DNA of 64,000 bases from [Synechococcus] sp. NIES-970 (GCA_002356215.1 AP017959.1:2372195-2436194), one strand, 5' to 3'. Positions 46,618 to 57,269 are shown, counted from the first letter of the stretch. Translations and numbers: made by a program. The notes: generated by a model from the sequence alone, not told the origin.

Positions 46618-47256
46618 CTAGAACTGAATATCTGTGAAGGTGAAGACTTTTTGATCTACAACTTGCTCATTTTCAACGTAGGTGATCTCCCGTTTTGTGA
46701 GGAGATAATAACCACCGATTTTCTCGAAACTGTCCCGAAATAAGCTTTTCGTGCCCTTGGGTTCGTGGGTTGCCGCATCAAAATAAACAGAATCATAGCC
46801 CTGGGATAAATACCCCTCAGCGGTGTTCAGCACATCGAAAGTGTTGATATTAACGATGACATCACGGATTTTCCGGTTGACGAAGGTGACGACATTGTTG
46901 TGAATTTTGTAGGAATTGCCCATGGCTGCACCAGTGACTTTGATTTCCTGGGAACCATCGGCAAATGTTTCGCCGAATTCAAAGCTATTTTTGCCGTGGC
47001 TTTCTTCGAAAGTGCGACGCACCCGGTGAACGGTAATTTCCCACAATTGCCCTTCGATTTCTTTCTGGGCACCAATGGCCTCAATGCCCGTCACTTCAAA
47101 GGACATATCCGCCTTGATCGCCACTTTCCCGGTGTGGGTCTGTTCCCCATGGGTAAAAGTGACCGTCGCCGTAAAGCCGGGGAATTTTTCGTCCCAGGTG
47201 TAGCGGTTTTCGTAGGCAGCCCGGAAAGCATCTTGGGCAGTTAAAGTCTGGGTCAT
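46618..47256 (-). CDS. DUF3386 family protein
   Basis: A 212-residue soluble beta-rich protein of the DUF3386 family: TAQDAFRAAYENRYTWDEKFPGF at the start, then TVHRVRRTFEESHGKNSF, VTGAAMGNSYKIHNN and GGYYLLTKREI. The family is widely conserved in cyanobacteria and plants and its role is unclear. There is no signal peptide. It precedes pyrR on the same strand, with about 117 bases between them. Confidence 0.88.
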   Translation of the reverse strand: MTQTLTAQDAFRAAYENRYTWDEKFPGFTATVTFTHGEQTHTGKVAIKADMSFEVTGIEAIGAQKEIEGQLWEITVHRVRRTFEESHGKNSFEFGETFADGSQEIKVTGAAMGNSYKIHNNVVTFVNRKIRDVIVNINTFDVLNTAEGYLSQGYDSVYFDAATHEPKGTKSLFRDSFEKIGGYYLLTKREITYVENEQVVDQKVFTFTDIQF

Positions 47257-47373
47257 GGTTAAACTCCGACAGTGGTGACTATATTTTGACCATCTTTAGC
47301 TTGACACTCCGAGAGGGTTGGCGACAAGGTGCGGTTGACCGCCTTCACCATCGCGATCAAGGTATGTGCTCGA

Positions 47374-47907
47374 TTATTTGATCAGCTCTACTGCATCATG
47401 GCCATCGAGATCTTGGAAATAGACTTTCACTTTTTCTTCTTTGGCAGTGGGGAGTTTTTTCCCGGTAAAGTCTGGCTGGATCGGCAATTGGCGGTGGCCC
47501 CGGTCGACCAAAACCGCTAAGCGAATCACCTCCGGGCGACCATAGTCATTAACGGCATTCAAGGCCGCTCGGATGGTGCGGCCTTTGTAGATCACATCAT
47601 CGATCAGTACTAAATTTTTCCCATTGACGTCAAAAGGAATATCAGTTTTTGAGGGCGTGCGCACCCGGATTTGGTCTAGGTCATCTCGATAAAAAGTGAT
47701 ATCTAAGGCCCCTACTGGTACAGCCACCCCCTCGAGGATTTCAATTTGCTTGGCGATATTTTCGGCGAGGGGAACGCCTCGGGTATGGATCCCCAGGAGC
47801 GCCAAATGTTGCAAATCACCGGCTTTTTCAATAATTTGAGAAGCGAGCCGGGTGATGGTGCGACGCATCTCCTCAGCGGATAGGATTTCGATGACGCTCT
47901 TTGTCAT
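47374..47907 (-). CDS. pyrR: PyrR pyrimidine regulator/uracil phosphoribosyltransferase
   Basis: A 177-residue type I phosphoribosyltransferase. It carries the PRPP loop [20 protein letters not shown] and the PyrR-type features [19 protein letters not shown] and [16 protein letters not shown]. In firmicutes PyrR attenuates pyr operons by binding mRNA; cyanobacterial PyrR is thought mainly to salvage uracil. No pyr genes are adjacent. A promoter should lie in the 277 bases up to the next gene. Confidence 0.95.
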   Translation of the reverse strand: MTKSVIEILSAEEMRRTITRLASQIIEKAGDLQHLALLGIHTRGVPLAENIAKQIEILEGVAVPVGALDITFYRDDLDQIRVRTPSKTDIPFDVNGKNLVLIDDVIYKGRTIRAALNAVNDYGRPEVIRLAVLVDRGHRQLPIQPDFTGKKLPTAKEEKVKVYFQDLDGHDAVELIK

Positions 47908-48043
47908 GGGCCAGTTTTTGAAAAAATTATTGTCATTGTAGAGCTTGTTTTGGGTGAATGGGAATTGGCGATCGCCCCCCTAGACCGTTAGAAAAATTCA
48001 TAAATAACGCTACTTTGCTCTGGCCAGTGCCATGCTGTAGGTA

Positions 48044-48115
48044 GATCAAAAAGTAAGTTTGTCTGTTTTTTGATCTTGGGCTTAGGCCAAATATAAAAAG
48101 TAAGCTTGATTGTTT
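48044..48115 (+). repeat. Direct repeat and hairpin upstream of a small gene
   Basis: Two near-identical 21-base copies beginning AAAAAGTAAG (48048-48068 and 48095-48115) differ at 3 positions and lie 47 bases apart. The first also forms a 9-base-pair hairpin, GATCAAAAA (48044) with TTTTTGATC (48067). Both lie 70-140 bases before the small protein gene at 48185, so a regulator site is possible. Confidence 0.4.
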
Positions 48116-48184
48116 AGGTAAATTGCCTCGAACGCCTGAGTCTCGTGATTTTTAATAAGTTCTAAGTTGCTGCGGAGGTTTGTT

Positions 48185-48436
48185 ATGTTTCTCAACCATG
48201 CACCAGAGCATATTTTGATCGAAGTACTGAACTTGCATGATTTATGGGACCCCTTTAAAGGGGAAGTTTGGGGCCGCGCCCATGCTGGCGAAGAGATGCA
48301 AGATCCAGAACTTTACCCAAAAGCTGAACTAATATTTCCTTCGGGAGAACCACTACCAAAGGCTTGGCTTGATCCCCGTTATCGGGCGCATATGTCGACA
48401 TCAGAGCCCCTGCCTGCCTTTGCTGTGATGGGCTGA
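48185..48436 (+). CDS. Conserved small cyanobacterial protein
   Basis: An 83-residue soluble protein with GCGGAGG about 8 bases before the ATG, a strong ribosome site. It contains EVLNLHDLWDPF, GEEMQDPELYPKAELIFPSGEPLPKAWLDPRYR. I recall similar short proteins in other cyanobacteria, but no name or function. It is a single gene, convergent with leuS, with the direct repeat described above in its leader. Confidence 0.75.
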   Translation: MFLNHAPEHILIEVLNLHDLWDPFKGEVWGRAHAGEEMQDPELYPKAELIFPSGEPLPKAWLDPRYRAHMSTSEPLPAFAVMG

Positions 48437-48473
48437 AGCAGTATTTCTCGGAATCTGCTTGACTTTTGCCATT

Positions 48474-48510
48474 AAAAAAAGGGGTTGGCCCTTCGTCTGG
48501 ACTCAACCCC
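48474..48510 (-). terminator. Intrinsic terminator of leuS
   Basis: On the minus strand GGGGTTG (48510-48504) pairs with CAACCCC (48487-48481), followed by seven T. It is 25 bases past the leuS stop. Confidence 0.8.
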
Positions 48511-48534
48511 TGAAGATTTATCTGGGTAGCGAAC

Positions 48535-51114
48535 TTACGGCGTCACCACGAAGTTCACCAGTTTATTGGGCACAACGATTACTTTACGGATTTCTTTGCC
48601 CGCGATGTACCGTTGGGCGATGTCAGAGGCCGTAGCGGTTTTTTCCAAGTCATCTTTACCGATCCCCGCCGGAACTTGAATGGTTCCGCGAGTTTTACCA
48701 AGGATCTGGATCACGATGGTAATTTCATCGACAGTGAGCGCTGTTTCGTCCAGTTGCGGGAAAGCGACAGTATGAATAGATTCGCTGTGACCGAGACTGA
48801 GCCAGAGCTCATCGGCGATGTGGGGGGCAAAGGGGGCTAGTAATAAAATCAGCGTTTCGATCGCCTCTTTATAAACGGGGGAATCAAGGCATTTAACCTC
48901 TTTAATCGCGTTGTTGAGTTTCATCAGTTCGGCGATCGCCGTATTGAATTGATAGTCTCCTTCAAGATCTTCCTGGATTTCTTTGATTGCGGTGTGGACG
49001 GCCCGGCGCAGGTTTTTTTCTTCCTTCGACAGTTCCCCTGCGGCTTGTACAGTAATGTCAGCGGCTTGATAGGCGGCGACTAAATTCCAGATTCGGTTCA
49101 AAAAGCGGAATTGCCCTTCTACATCGGCGTCATCCCACTCTAAATCCTTCTCGGGGGGCGCTTTAAAGAGAATAAACATCCGCGCTGTATCTGCCCCGTA
49201 TTTGTCTAACACCAGGGCCGGGTCGACGCCGTTGTATTTGGACTTGGACATTTTTTCGTAGAAACCCGTCAGGGATTCACCGGTTTCTGGATCCTTGGGA
49301 TCATTGGGATCAATTTGATCGGCGGGCACATATTTATTCGTGCGGGGATTTTTGTAGGTCAAGGCTTGCACCATCCCCTGGGTTAGCAAACGCTTAAAGG
49401 GTTCATCGACAGAAACCAGTTGGCGATCGCGCACCACCTTTGTGAAAAAGCGGGAATAGAGCAGGTGGAGAATGGCATGCTCAATGCCCCCCACATACTG
49501 ATCGACGGCCATCCAGTCATTAACATGGCCTAAAGCAAAGGGCTGCTCTGTGTTATTCGCATCGGTGTAGCGCAGAAAATACCAGGACGAATCAATAAAC
49601 GTATCCATGGTGTCGGTTTCCCGGCGGGCCGCTTTGCCACAACAGGGACAGTCCACCGCCTGCCAGTCTGCCATCTGGGCCAAGGGGGAGCCCCCGCGGG
49701 CGGAAAATTCCACATCTTCGGGTAGCACTACGGGCAGATCGCTATCCGGTACAGGCACGACGCCACAATCATCACAGTAGATCATTGGGATCGGGCAGCC
49801 CCAGTACCTTTGCCGGGAAATCAGCCAATCCCGCAGACGATATTGGATTTGTTCTCGGCCCCAGCCATTTTCTGTCGCGAATTGGGCGATCGCCTTTTTC
49901 CCTTCGATCGAAACCAAACCATCAAACTGGCCGCTGTTGACCATGATGCCTGCCTCGGTATAAGCCTCCGTGAGTGTTGCACTGGCATCACCCCCTTCTG
50001 GAATAATCACTGTTTTGATGGGGAGATTATTCTCCTGGGCAAACTTAAAGTCACGGCTATCATGGGCCGGCACGCCCATCACTGCCCCGGTCCCATACTC
50101 ATAGAGCACATAGTTGGCAATTAAAATGGGCACTGCTTCCCCCGTGAAGGGATTAGTTACCATCCCCCCAGTTGCAACGCCTTTTTTCGGTTTATCGTCG
50201 GCGGTCCGTTCCTGCTCACTTTCCTTGCTCACCTCAGCGATAAAAGCATCCACGGCGGCTTGTTGTTCTGGGGTTGTCACTTTCGCGACGAGGGGATGTT
50301 CCGGTGCAAGGACAACATAGGTCACCCCAAACACCGTATCCGGGCGCGTGGTAAAGACAGCCACTTTTTCAGCGCTGCCCACAACGGGAAACTCTAAATG
50401 AGCCCCCACAGATTTACCGATCCAGTTTTCCTGCATCAACTTCACCCGTTCGGGCCAACCCCCAAGCTTTTGTAAATCTTGTAAAAGCTCTTCGGCGTAG
50501 TCGGTGATCTTCAGGAACCATTGGCGCAGTAATTTCTTTTCAACGATCGCCCCCGATCGCCAGGATCGTCCTTCCGCGTCTACCTGCTCATTGGCAAGGA
50601 CCGTTTGGTCAATGGGGTCCCAATTTACTGCCGCTTCCTTCTGGTAGGCTAAGCCTGCTTTATAAAACTGTAAAAAGAGCCATTGAGTCCATTTGTAATA
50701 GTCAGGAGAACAGGTGGCCACTTCCCGGTCCCAGTCAATGGAGAGGCCTAACTGTTTGAGCTGATCGCGCATCTGCTCAATATTTTGGTATGTCCATTGC
50801 GCGGGGGGAATCCCCCGGTCGATCGCCGCATTTTCTGCGGGCAAACCAAAGGCATCCCAACCCATGGGGTGGAGCACTCGATAGCCTTGCATTCTTTTGT
50901 AGCGGGCAATGACATCGGTGATTACATAGTTGCGCACATGACCCATGTGGAGCTTGCCGGAGGGATAGGGAAACATCGACAGAGCGTAAAATTTTGGCTT
51001 GTCACTTTGGCTCGGGGTTTTGTCTAAGCCAAGCTCTAGCCATTGCTGTTGCCATTTAGCTTCGATGTCTGCAGCACTGTATCGCGTTTCCACTCTTGGT
51101 TCTCCGTAACTCAT
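48535..51114 (-). CDS. leuS: Leucyl-tRNA synthetase
   Basis: An 859-residue class I synthetase, normal size. The HIGH motif is in [16 protein letters not shown], the KMSKS loop is MSKSKYNG, and the editing domain (about 220-420, including [12 protein letters not shown] and [15 protein letters not shown]) is present. A zinc-binding region (CPCCGK) lies near residue 480. It ends with the usual PNKLVNFVV. It is a single gene with its own terminator. Confidence 0.98.
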   Translation of the reverse strand: MSYGEPRVETRYSAADIEAKWQQQWLELGLDKTPSQSDKPKFYALSMFPYPSGKLHMGHVRNYVITDVIARYKRMQGYRVLHPMGWDAFGLPAENAAIDRGIPPAQWTYQNIEQMRDQLKQLGLSIDWDREVATCSPDYYKWTQWLFLQFYKAGLAYQKEAAVNWDPIDQTVLANEQVDAEGRSWRSGAIVEKKLLRQWFLKITDYAEELLQDLQKLGGWPERVKLMQENWIGKSVGAHLEFPVVGSAEKVAVFTTRPDTVFGVTYVVLAPEHPLVAKVTTPEQQAAVDAFIAEVSKESEQERTADDKPKKGVATGGMVTNPFTGEAVPILIANYVLYEYGTGAVMGVPAHDSRDFKFAQENNLPIKTVIIPEGGDASATLTEAYTEAGIMVNSGQFDGLVSIEGKKAIAQFATENGWGREQIQYRLRDWLISRQRYWGCPIPMIYCDDCGVVPVPDSDLPVVLPEDVEFSARGGSPLAQMADWQAVDCPCCGKAARRETDTMDTFIDSSWYFLRYTDANNTEQPFALGHVNDWMAVDQYVGGIEHAILHLLYSRFFTKVVRDRQLVSVDEPFKRLLTQGMVQALTYKNPRTNKYVPADQIDPNDPKDPETGESLTGFYEKMSKSKYNGVDPALVLDKYGADTARMFILFKAPPEKDLEWDDADVEGQFRFLNRIWNLVAAYQAADITVQAAGELSKEEKNLRRAVHTAIKEIQEDLEGDYQFNTAIAELMKLNNAIKEVKCLDSPVYKEAIETLILLLAPFAPHIADELWLSLGHSESIHTVAFPQLDETALTVDEITIVIQILGKTRGTIQVPAGIGKDDLEKTATASDIAQRYIAGKEIRKVIVVPNKLVNFVVTP

Positions 51115-51305
51115 GGGGTCAGTGGCTTATTTTACCCTTCCGATGACGGCATTGAAGCAGAGGAAGCCTACGGTCGGCATGCTTTTTGTAATTTTAATCA
51201 ATTCAGTAAAAACGGGACTTTCTAGAGATAGGGAAGACTTTCCCGATTAGAATGGCAAGGGAAACAAAGGGTAATCTTGTTCTATTCCCAAGGAATGATA
51301 AAGAA

Positions 51306-51911
51306 ATGGCCAAAGTTCGAGGGATTTTATGTCTCGTTGCGGTTGTCGTTAGCTTGACAGCCTGTGGTTTGAGCCAGGGTTCTAATTCTCAAAGTCCTTC
51401 CACAGAAGAGACGGTAAATCCAAACGCTTCTGGTAGTCCTTCAACGCGTGCTGGGACTGGTGAGACTCGGGAGACACCGGAGCAAAATGCTGCGGGAAAT
51501 GGGGGTGGTGCAATACAAACTGCACCGGAAAATCCTCAGGCGATCGCCCAGGCACCTCCCCCGACAAGTCCTCCACCCCAACCGACAACTTCTACTTCCC
51601 TGGAAACCCGCTGCGGTTGGTTCTCAAACCCGACTCCAGGCAATATTTCCCTCTATGACGCAGACAGAGAATGGATTATCGGCGTCCAAGGAGGGCATCA
51701 GGTAGCAGCGGATTGGGACTGGCCAAACTTTGCCCCAGACCAGTGGGTGGTCACCAACGCCGGCAGCTATGGCTATGGGTGCGCTTGCATGGATGTGCGC
51801 GCTAACCCAAGCACAGGCACAATCGCCGAAATTCGGAATGTCCGCGCCCAGGCGATCGCCATTTGTCAGCAAGACCCGGCCCTCAATCGCTGGGCTAATC
51901 TTTTCCCATAA
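51306..51911 (+). CDS. DUF4087 lipoprotein
   Basis: A 201-residue lipoprotein. The start at 51306 has AAGGA upstream and gives a signal ending in lipobox LTAC; an earlier in-frame start at 51252 would add 18 residues. A Ser/Thr/Pro/Asn-rich linker (about 20-115) leads to a C-terminal DUF4087 domain: RCGWFSNPTPGN, DREWIIGVQGGHQ, and the Cys-rich NAGSYGYGCACM. The function is unknown. The long linker suggests it spans the peptidoglycan layer. Confidence 0.85.
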   Translation: MAKVRGILCLVAVVVSLTACGLSQGSNSQSPSTEETVNPNASGSPSTRAGTGETRETPEQNAAGNGGGAIQTAPENPQAIAQAPPPTSPPPQPTTSTSLETRCGWFSNPTPGNISLYDADREWIIGVQGGHQVAADWDWPNFAPDQWVVTNAGSYGYGCACMDVRANPSTGTIAEIRNVRAQAIAICQQDPALNRWANLFP

Positions 51912-51969
51912 ACTCGCCTCCGGTTTTGTAATCTAGGGGAATAAGGCGATCGCCCCCGGAGAAATCCCC

Positions 51970-52737
51970 ATGTTTTACCTGTCCCAAGGCCACCTCGAAC
52001 GGTTTCAGCGCTGTCCTCCTGATTTTCAAGCCGTTTATCTAGAGCAGCTTGTTGCCCCCAGTGACCCTAGCAGTCTAGAAAATCAACAATGGGGGACAAA
52101 ATTTCACCAGGCGATGCAGCAACTCCAATTGGGCCTCCCCCTAGAGCATGTGACCACCGAGCCTAATCTACGCCAAGCGCTGACAGCCCTTTTGCAAGCT
52201 GAGCCCCAGCTCCTATATCCCCCCCACCAACAGACCGCCGCCGAATATCGCCGTACCCTAACTATTGGCAATTTTTTGTTGACCATTATCTGCGACTGGA
52301 TTGCCTTTGGTGAAAATACGCTCCAGATCTATGACTGGAAAACCTACCGTCAACCCAAACACAGTAGCTATCTAAAAAACCATTGGCAGACAAAGCTCTA
52401 TCTCTATGTCATGGCTGCAACAACAAATTATTTACCCGAGCAATTGACAATGACCTACTGGTTTGTGGCACCGGAAGAAAGGCCCCAATCCCTCACGTTC
52501 TCATATGACCAAGCTTGGCATCAGCAAATTGAAAACGAGCTCACCGAAACACTCCAACAACTCCAAAAGGATTTAGACCAATATTTTCAGCAGGGGACTG
52601 CCTTGCGCCACCCAAATCAGCAAAGTTGCCCTTTTTGTCCGCTCCACCAACAACCGAAAAATTCGGCATTTGCGGATTTTCTGGGGGATCAAAGTCTAGA
52701 AGACTTCTTGGGCGGAATCGAGGCAGTACAATTGTAA
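51970..52737 (+). CDS. PD-(D/E)XK (RecB/Cas4-like) nuclease family protein
   Basis: A 255-residue protein with a PDDEXK_1 fold. The N-terminal Cys is in HLERFQRCPPDF, then WGTKFHQAM, the catalytic core ICDWIAFGENTLQIYDWKTYRQ (D...D-x-K), a Gln/Tyr helix HWQTKLYLYVM, and C-terminal Cys in SCPFCPLH. RecB- and Cas4-type relatives use four Cys for an Fe-S cluster, and only three are seen here. The substrate and partners are unknown. No CRISPR or helicase gene is adjacent. Confidence 0.82.
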   Translation: MFYLSQGHLERFQRCPPDFQAVYLEQLVAPSDPSSLENQQWGTKFHQAMQQLQLGLPLEHVTTEPNLRQALTALLQAEPQLLYPPHQQTAAEYRRTLTIGNFLLTIICDWIAFGENTLQIYDWKTYRQPKHSSYLKNHWQTKLYLYVMAATTNYLPEQLTMTYWFVAPEERPQSLTFSYDQAWHQQIENELTETLQQLQKDLDQYFQQGTALRHPNQQSCPFCPLHQQPKNSAFADFLGDQSLEDFLGGIEAVQL

Positions 52738-52779
52738 ACAGACCGTTTAGCGAAAAAGCGCGCCCATCAGACCAGATTT

Positions 52780-54396
52780 ATGTCCACTGAATTGCTCACC
52801 GAGCTAGAAAGAGCCGTCCGCATCCGCCGGAATTTTGCGATCATCTCCCACCCCGACGCGGGGAAAACCACCCTTACGGAAAAACTTCTTCTGTACGGTG
52901 GGGCTATCCATGAAGCCGGGGCGGTGAAAGCACGGCGGGAACAGCGCAAGGTCACCTCCGACTGGATGGAGATGGAACAGCAGCGGGGAATCTCGATCAC
53001 CTCGACAGTGCTGCAATTTCTCTACAACGGCTATCAGATCAATCTATTGGACACCCCCGGTCACCAGGACTTTAGTGAAGATACCTATCGCACCCTGGCG
53101 GCAGCAGACAACGCGGTCATGCTAGTGGATGCGGCCAAGGGTTTAGAGACACAAACCCGCAAATTATTTGAAGTGTGTAAATTGCGATCGCTACCGATTT
53201 TCACCTTTATCAATAAACTCGATCGCCCTGGACGAGAACCCCTCGAATTGCTCGATGAAATTGAACAGGAACTGGGCCTGCAAACCTACGCCGTGAACTG
53301 GCCCATTGGTATGGGAGACCGGTTCCAAGGGGTCTATGACCGTCGCTTAAAGGAAGTGCATTTGTTTGAGCGCACCGCCCACGGCACCAAGGCAGCCACG
53401 GAAACCGTTTATAAAATAGATGACCCAGCCCTCGAAAATATCCTTGATGCCGAACTCTATGGACAGCTCCAGGAAGAACTGGAAATTCTCGAAGAAATTG
53501 GCGCAGATTTTGACCTAGAAGCTATTCATGCTGGGAAGCAAACCCCCATTTTCTTTGGGAGCGCCATGACCAACTTTGGGGTAGAGCTTTTCCTGAATGC
53601 GTTCCTAGAATATGCCCTCAAACCAGAACCCCGCGCTTCCACCCTAGGGGATCTAGAGCCCACTTACCCAGAATTTACGGGCTTTGTGTTTAAGCTCCAG
53701 GCAAATATGGACCCGAAGCACCGCGATCGCGTTGCCTTTGTGCGGGTCTGTACCGGGAAGTTTGAAAAGGACATGACCGTCAGCCATGCCCGAACGGGGA
53801 AAACCGTGCGCCTTTCCCGACCCCAGAAGCTCTTTGCCCAGGGTCGCGAATCCCTTGAAGAAGCCTATGCCGGAGACGTGATTGGCCTGAACAATCCGGG
53901 GGTTTTTGCGATCGGTGACACCATTTACTGCGGCAAAAAATTAGAGTATGACGGTATTCCCTGTTTCTCACCGGAACTGTTTGCTTACCTCAAAAATCCC
54001 AACCCCTCGAAGTTCAAACAATTCCAAAAAGGGGTCACAGAGCTACAGGAAGAAGGGGCCGTGCAAATTATGTACTCAACTAATGAGTTTAAGCGCGAAC
54101 CGATTCTCGCGGCGGTGGGGCAACTACAGTTTGAAGTGGTGCAACACCGGCTCCAGAGTGAATATGGCGTAGAAAGCACCCTCGAATTGATTCCTTACAG
54201 TGTGGCGCGCTGGGTGACCAATGGGTGGGAAGCCCTAGAGAAAGCAGGCAAGATTTTTAATACGATGATCGTTAAGGATCTTTGGGATCGCCCAGTGATT
54301 TTGTTTAAAAATGAGTGGAATTTACACCAAATTCAAGGGGATCACCCCCACCTCAAGTTATCGGCGATCGCCCCCATTGGTTCTGCTGCAAAATAG
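52780..54396 (+). CDS. prfC: Peptide chain release factor 3
   Basis: A 538-residue translational GTPase that recycles RF1/RF2. G1 is HPDAGKTT, G2 RGISITS, G3 DTPGHQDF and G4 NKLD. The RF3-specific sequence [19 protein letters not shown] and the C-terminal domain ending [12 protein letters not shown] are present. It starts 42 bases after the nuclease-like gene and precedes terD by 22 bases, so co-transcription is possible. Confidence 0.97.
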   Translation: MSTELLTELERAVRIRRNFAIISHPDAGKTTLTEKLLLYGGAIHEAGAVKARREQRKVTSDWMEMEQQRGISITSTVLQFLYNGYQINLLDTPGHQDFSEDTYRTLAAADNAVMLVDAAKGLETQTRKLFEVCKLRSLPIFTFINKLDRPGREPLELLDEIEQELGLQTYAVNWPIGMGDRFQGVYDRRLKEVHLFERTAHGTKAATETVYKIDDPALENILDAELYGQLQEELEILEEIGADFDLEAIHAGKQTPIFFGSAMTNFGVELFLNAFLEYALKPEPRASTLGDLEPTYPEFTGFVFKLQANMDPKHRDRVAFVRVCTGKFEKDMTVSHARTGKTVRLSRPQKLFAQGRESLEEAYAGDVIGLNNPGVFAIGDTIYCGKKLEYDGIPCFSPELFAYLKNPNPSKFKQFQKGVTELQEEGAVQIMYSTNEFKREPILAAVGQLQFEVVQHRLQSEYGVESTLELIPYSVARWVTNGWEALEKAGKIFNTMIVKDLWDRPVILFKNEWNLHQIQGDHPHLKLSAIAPIGSAAK

Positions 54397-54418
54397 ATGT
54401 TTAGCTTGGTGAGACCCC

Positions 54419-55024
54419 ATGGCCATTGAACTCAAAAAAGGCAACCGTATTTCCCTGAAAAAAGAAGCACCCGGCCTCCAAAAGGTGATGCTGGGCCTTG
54501 GCTGGGATATGGTGGAGGCTCCATCAGGGGGGCTATTTGGTCTTTTTAAAAAAACAGCGGCAGCCATTGACCTCGATGCTGGTGTCCTCTGTCTCAATGA
54601 CCAGGGTAAACTCACCGGCGCCAGTGATTTTATCTACTACGCCAACCTCAAACACAAATCCGGGGCGATCGCCCACCAGGGAGACAATCTCACCGGCGAG
54701 GGCGAAGGAGATGATGAACAAATTTTTGTCGATCTCGATCTTGTGCCCACCACAATTCAGACCTTGCTGTTCGCAGTGATCATTTACCAAGGCCGACAAC
54801 GAAACCAAGAATTTAGCCAGATCAAAAATGCCTTCGTGCGTTTGGTCGATCTCAGCAATAATCGCGAAATTGCCCATTATCAGCTTTCTGGGGCAACCTA
54901 CCAAGGCAAAACCGGGATGCTGATGGCAGAACTGCGTCGAGAGGAAAACGGTTGGGTGATGGCGGCCCTCGGGGAGGGACTCGATCCTCAATTCTCCGAA
55001 AATCTGCTCAAAAAATATCTGTAG
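54419..55024 (+). CDS. TerD-family calcium-binding stress protein
   Basis: A 201-residue TerD domain protein: ELKKGNRISLKKE at the start, LGLGWDM, the acidic calcium site GDNLTGEGEGDDEQIFVDL, and NAFVRLVDLSNNREIAHYQL. TerD proteins bind calcium and are tied to tellurite, oxidative and phage stress in other bacteria; cyanobacterial roles are not known. No terB, terC or terE genes are adjacent. Confidence 0.92.
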   Translation: MAIELKKGNRISLKKEAPGLQKVMLGLGWDMVEAPSGGLFGLFKKTAAAIDLDAGVLCLNDQGKLTGASDFIYYANLKHKSGAIAHQGDNLTGEGEGDDEQIFVDLDLVPTTIQTLLFAVIIYQGRQRNQEFSQIKNAFVRLVDLSNNREIAHYQLSGATYQGKTGMLMAELRREENGWVMAALGEGLDPQFSENLLKKYL

Positions 55025-55525
55025 ATCTCTTGATTTTTTGACGTTCAGCCAGGCTTAAATTCGGACCATAATGGCTTGAATAAAATTAACTCTAAGCCTA
55101 ATATCATCAACTGGCCTTGGTTATTGATGAAAACAAAATCGTCTGTTTAAGTTCTAAGGGTTAACTTGAAAATCAACTTCAATAGCCGCCCTTGAACTCA
55201 GTAGACAGAACCCGGCTCAGCAGGGCTTGGCGCAAATAAAATGGGGCACCCAGGAAGAAATAAGTGAGAGATTATCACTGTTTGAGAGCCCTTTCTGTAA
55301 CCGAAAATAAGAACCAGGCGATCGCCCTATCCAGCAAGAAAATTCGCCAAATCGAGGGAAATCCCTTAAGATAGTTCTTTAAGAAAGGTAAACTTTTCTC
55401 ACATTTGCTTAGGTTCACTATCATTTTTTTGGCGGAAGCTAAGCAGAGACAAGGCATCCCTGTCCATGGGAGCCCGAAATTATATCTACTTTTTGTTGCT
55501 TATTTAATTTGGAGACTTCGTCCCT
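55025..55525. other. psbD upstream region, 501 bases
   Basis: No gene of usual size is present. A possible promoter is TATCAT (55419-55424) with a weak TTCTCA 17 bases upstream. A 13-codon frame (55466-55507) ends just before the psbD ribosome site GGAGA (55511-55515), which is 11 bases from the ATG. The long leader suggests RNA-level control; a clear HLR1 (RpaB) motif was not found. Confidence 0.4.
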
Positions 55526-56584
55526 ATGACCATTGCAGTCGGACGCGCGTCCCAGGAACGAGGCTGGTTTGATGTCCTCGATGACTGGCTCAAGCGAGAT
55601 CGATTTGTCTTCGTCGGTTGGTCCGGTATCCTCCTGTTCCCCTGTGCTTTCATGGCACTGGGCGGCTGGTTGACTGGTACTACCTTCGTCACTTCTTGGT
55701 ACACCCACGGCCTTGCCTCCTCCTACCTCGAAGGTTGTAACTTCCTGACCGTTGCTGTTTCTAGCCCCGCTGACAGCCTCGGCCACTCCCTCCTTTTCCT
55801 CTGGGGCCCCGAAGCTAACTGGAACTTCGCCCGTTGGTGCCAACTCGGTGGTCTCTGGAGTTTCGTTGCCCTCCACGGTGCCTTCGGTCTGATCGGCTTC
55901 ATGCTCCGTCAGTTCGAAATCGCTCGTCTGGTTGGCATTCGTCCCTACAATGCGATCGCCTTCTCTGGCCCCATCGCGGTATTTGTCAGTGTGTTTCTGA
56001 TGTACCCCTTGGGTCAGTCTAGCTGGTTCTTTGCTCCTAGCTTTGGCGTTGCTGGTATCTTCCGTTTCATTCTGTTCTTACAAGGTTTCCACAACTGGAC
56101 CCTGAACCCCTTCCACATGATGGGTGTTGCCGGGATTCTTGGCGGTGCACTGCTCTGTGCAATCCACGGGGCGACCGTAGAGAATACCTTGTTTGAAGAT
56201 GGTGACCAAGCGAACACCTTCCGGGCATTCGAGCCGACCCAAGCAGAAGAAACCTACTCCATGGTGACCGCGAACCGTTTCTGGTCTCAGATTTTCGGGA
56301 TTGCGTTCTCCAACAAACGTTGGTTGCACTTCTTCATGCTGTTTGTCCCTGTAACGGGTCTGTGGATGAGCTCTGTGGGTATCGTCGGTTTAGCATTGAA
56401 CCTGCGTGCTTATGATTTCGTATCCCAGGAAATCCGTGCAGCGGAAGACCCCGAGTTTGAGACGTTCTACACGAAGAACATTCTGTTGAACGAAGGTATG
56501 CGTGCTTGGATGGCCCCCCAAGACCAAATTCACGAACAATTTGTATTCCCCGAAGAAGTTCTACCTCGCGGTAACGCTCTGTAA
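55526..56584 (+). CDS. psbD: Photosystem II D2 protein, lone copy
   Basis: A 352-residue D2 protein that binds P680, pheophytin, QA and the non-haem iron. All key residues are seen: the YD Tyr in IRPYNAIAF, His in LNPFHMMGV (P680), His in AIHGATVEN and RWLHFFMLF (iron and QA), and the conserved end EVLPRGNAL. It has no overlapping psbC, unlike the usual psbDC operon, so it is the second copy (psbD2 type) known in cyanobacteria such as PCC 7002. It has its own terminator, so it is a single unit, often induced by high light. Confidence 0.97.
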   Translation: MTIAVGRASQERGWFDVLDDWLKRDRFVFVGWSGILLFPCAFMALGGWLTGTTFVTSWYTHGLASSYLEGCNFLTVAVSSPADSLGHSLLFLWGPEANWNFARWCQLGGLWSFVALHGAFGLIGFMLRQFEIARLVGIRPYNAIAFSGPIAVFVSVFLMYPLGQSSWFFAPSFGVAGIFRFILFLQGFHNWTLNPFHMMGVAGILGGALLCAIHGATVENTLFEDGDQANTFRAFEPTQAEETYSMVTANRFWSQIFGIAFSNKRWLHFFMLFVPVTGLWMSSVGIVGLALNLRAYDFVSQEIRAAEDPEFETFYTKNILLNEGMRAWMAPQDQIHEQFVFPEEVLPRGNAL

Positions 56585-56620
56585 GACTTCTCTCAGAAAT
56601 TCGATTGGTTTAGAGTTTCG

Positions 56621-56643
56621 CCCTCCCGAGTGGAGGGTTTTTT
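56621..56643 (+). terminator. Intrinsic terminator of psbD
   Basis: CCCTCC (56621-56626) pairs with GGAGGG (56632-56637) over a 5-base loop, followed by six T. It lies 37 bases after the psbD stop. Confidence 0.8.
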
Positions 56644-56803
56644 ATTGGTAATTTTTTGAAAGCGTTTGATTGCCCTCTGCCACAGATATCCCAGCAGATT
56701 GTGAATCCAAGTCCCCAAGATATTAGACGGCTGTCAGCCAACCTTCTCCAGACGTTAATACTCCCCAAAAGAGCCTGGGCAAAGTTTGATTTTTGTAAAC
56801 AAA

Positions 56804-56846
56804 CGATACTCCTTTGAGATTGCATTTCTATGATTGCGGAGTATCG
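56804..56846. promoter_or_regulatory. Inverted repeat upstream of the accessory cluster
   Basis: CGATACTCC (56804-56812) pairs perfectly with GGAGTATCG (56838-56846), 25 bases apart, about 60 bases before the first gene of the cluster. No T-run follows, so it is more like an operator pair or a leader hairpin than a terminator. Confidence 0.4.
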
Positions 56847-56907
56847 CGCCATATTTTGGGTGAAATTGTCCCCATTACTTCTATGAACATGGCACGAATT
56901 AAGCGTA

Positions 56908-57216
56908 ATGAGTACTGAAATTATCGTGGCCGGGAGCATGAAGGTCAAACCTGAGAAACGCCAAGCTTTTCTCGATTTAGCTCAAAGCTGCATTCAACCA
57001 TCTCGGTCTGAACCTGGCTGTATTTCCTATAGTTTTTATGAAGATGGTACAGAAGAGAATCAATTTCTTTTCTTTGAAGAATGGCAGAGTCGAGAAGCCT
57101 TAGAACAACATTTTCAAACTGCCTATTTTCAACAATTTGCCGCACAAGTTCCAGAGCTCTTTGAAGGGGCAGTGACGATTAAAATCTATCAAGTTTCTGG
57201 TATTGAAAAGCTCTGA
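56908..57216 (+). CDS. Antibiotic-biosynthesis-monooxygenase (ABM/YgiN)-like protein
   Basis: A 102-residue ferredoxin-fold protein: VAGSMKVKPEKRQAFLDLAQ, then EPGCISYSFYEDG, FLFFEEWQSREALEQHFQTAYF. This is the YgiN/ABM pattern; relatives oxidise quinols or degrade haem, or have no catalytic role. It is the first gene of a same-strand run that continues to 63 kb. The gap to the next gene is about 53 bases. Confidence 0.85.
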   Translation: MSTEIIVAGSMKVKPEKRQAFLDLAQSCIQPSRSEPGCISYSFYEDGTEENQFLFFEEWQSREALEQHFQTAYFQQFAAQVPELFEGAVTIKIYQVSGIEKL

Positions 57217-57269
57217 CCTTAGCTAATGCTTAATTTTTAATTACTCTTCACTCATTCCCAATTTTAGTC

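Larger units (their letters stand above)
56585..56907. other. Intergenic region after psbD, 323 bases
   Basis: It holds the psbD terminator and an inverted repeat upstream of the following gene run, both listed separately. No gene is seen. Confidence 0.6.

Noticed and set aside
55466-55507. 13-codon frame in the psbD leader as a gene
   Set aside because: Too short and without a ribosome site of its own; noted only as a possible leader feature.
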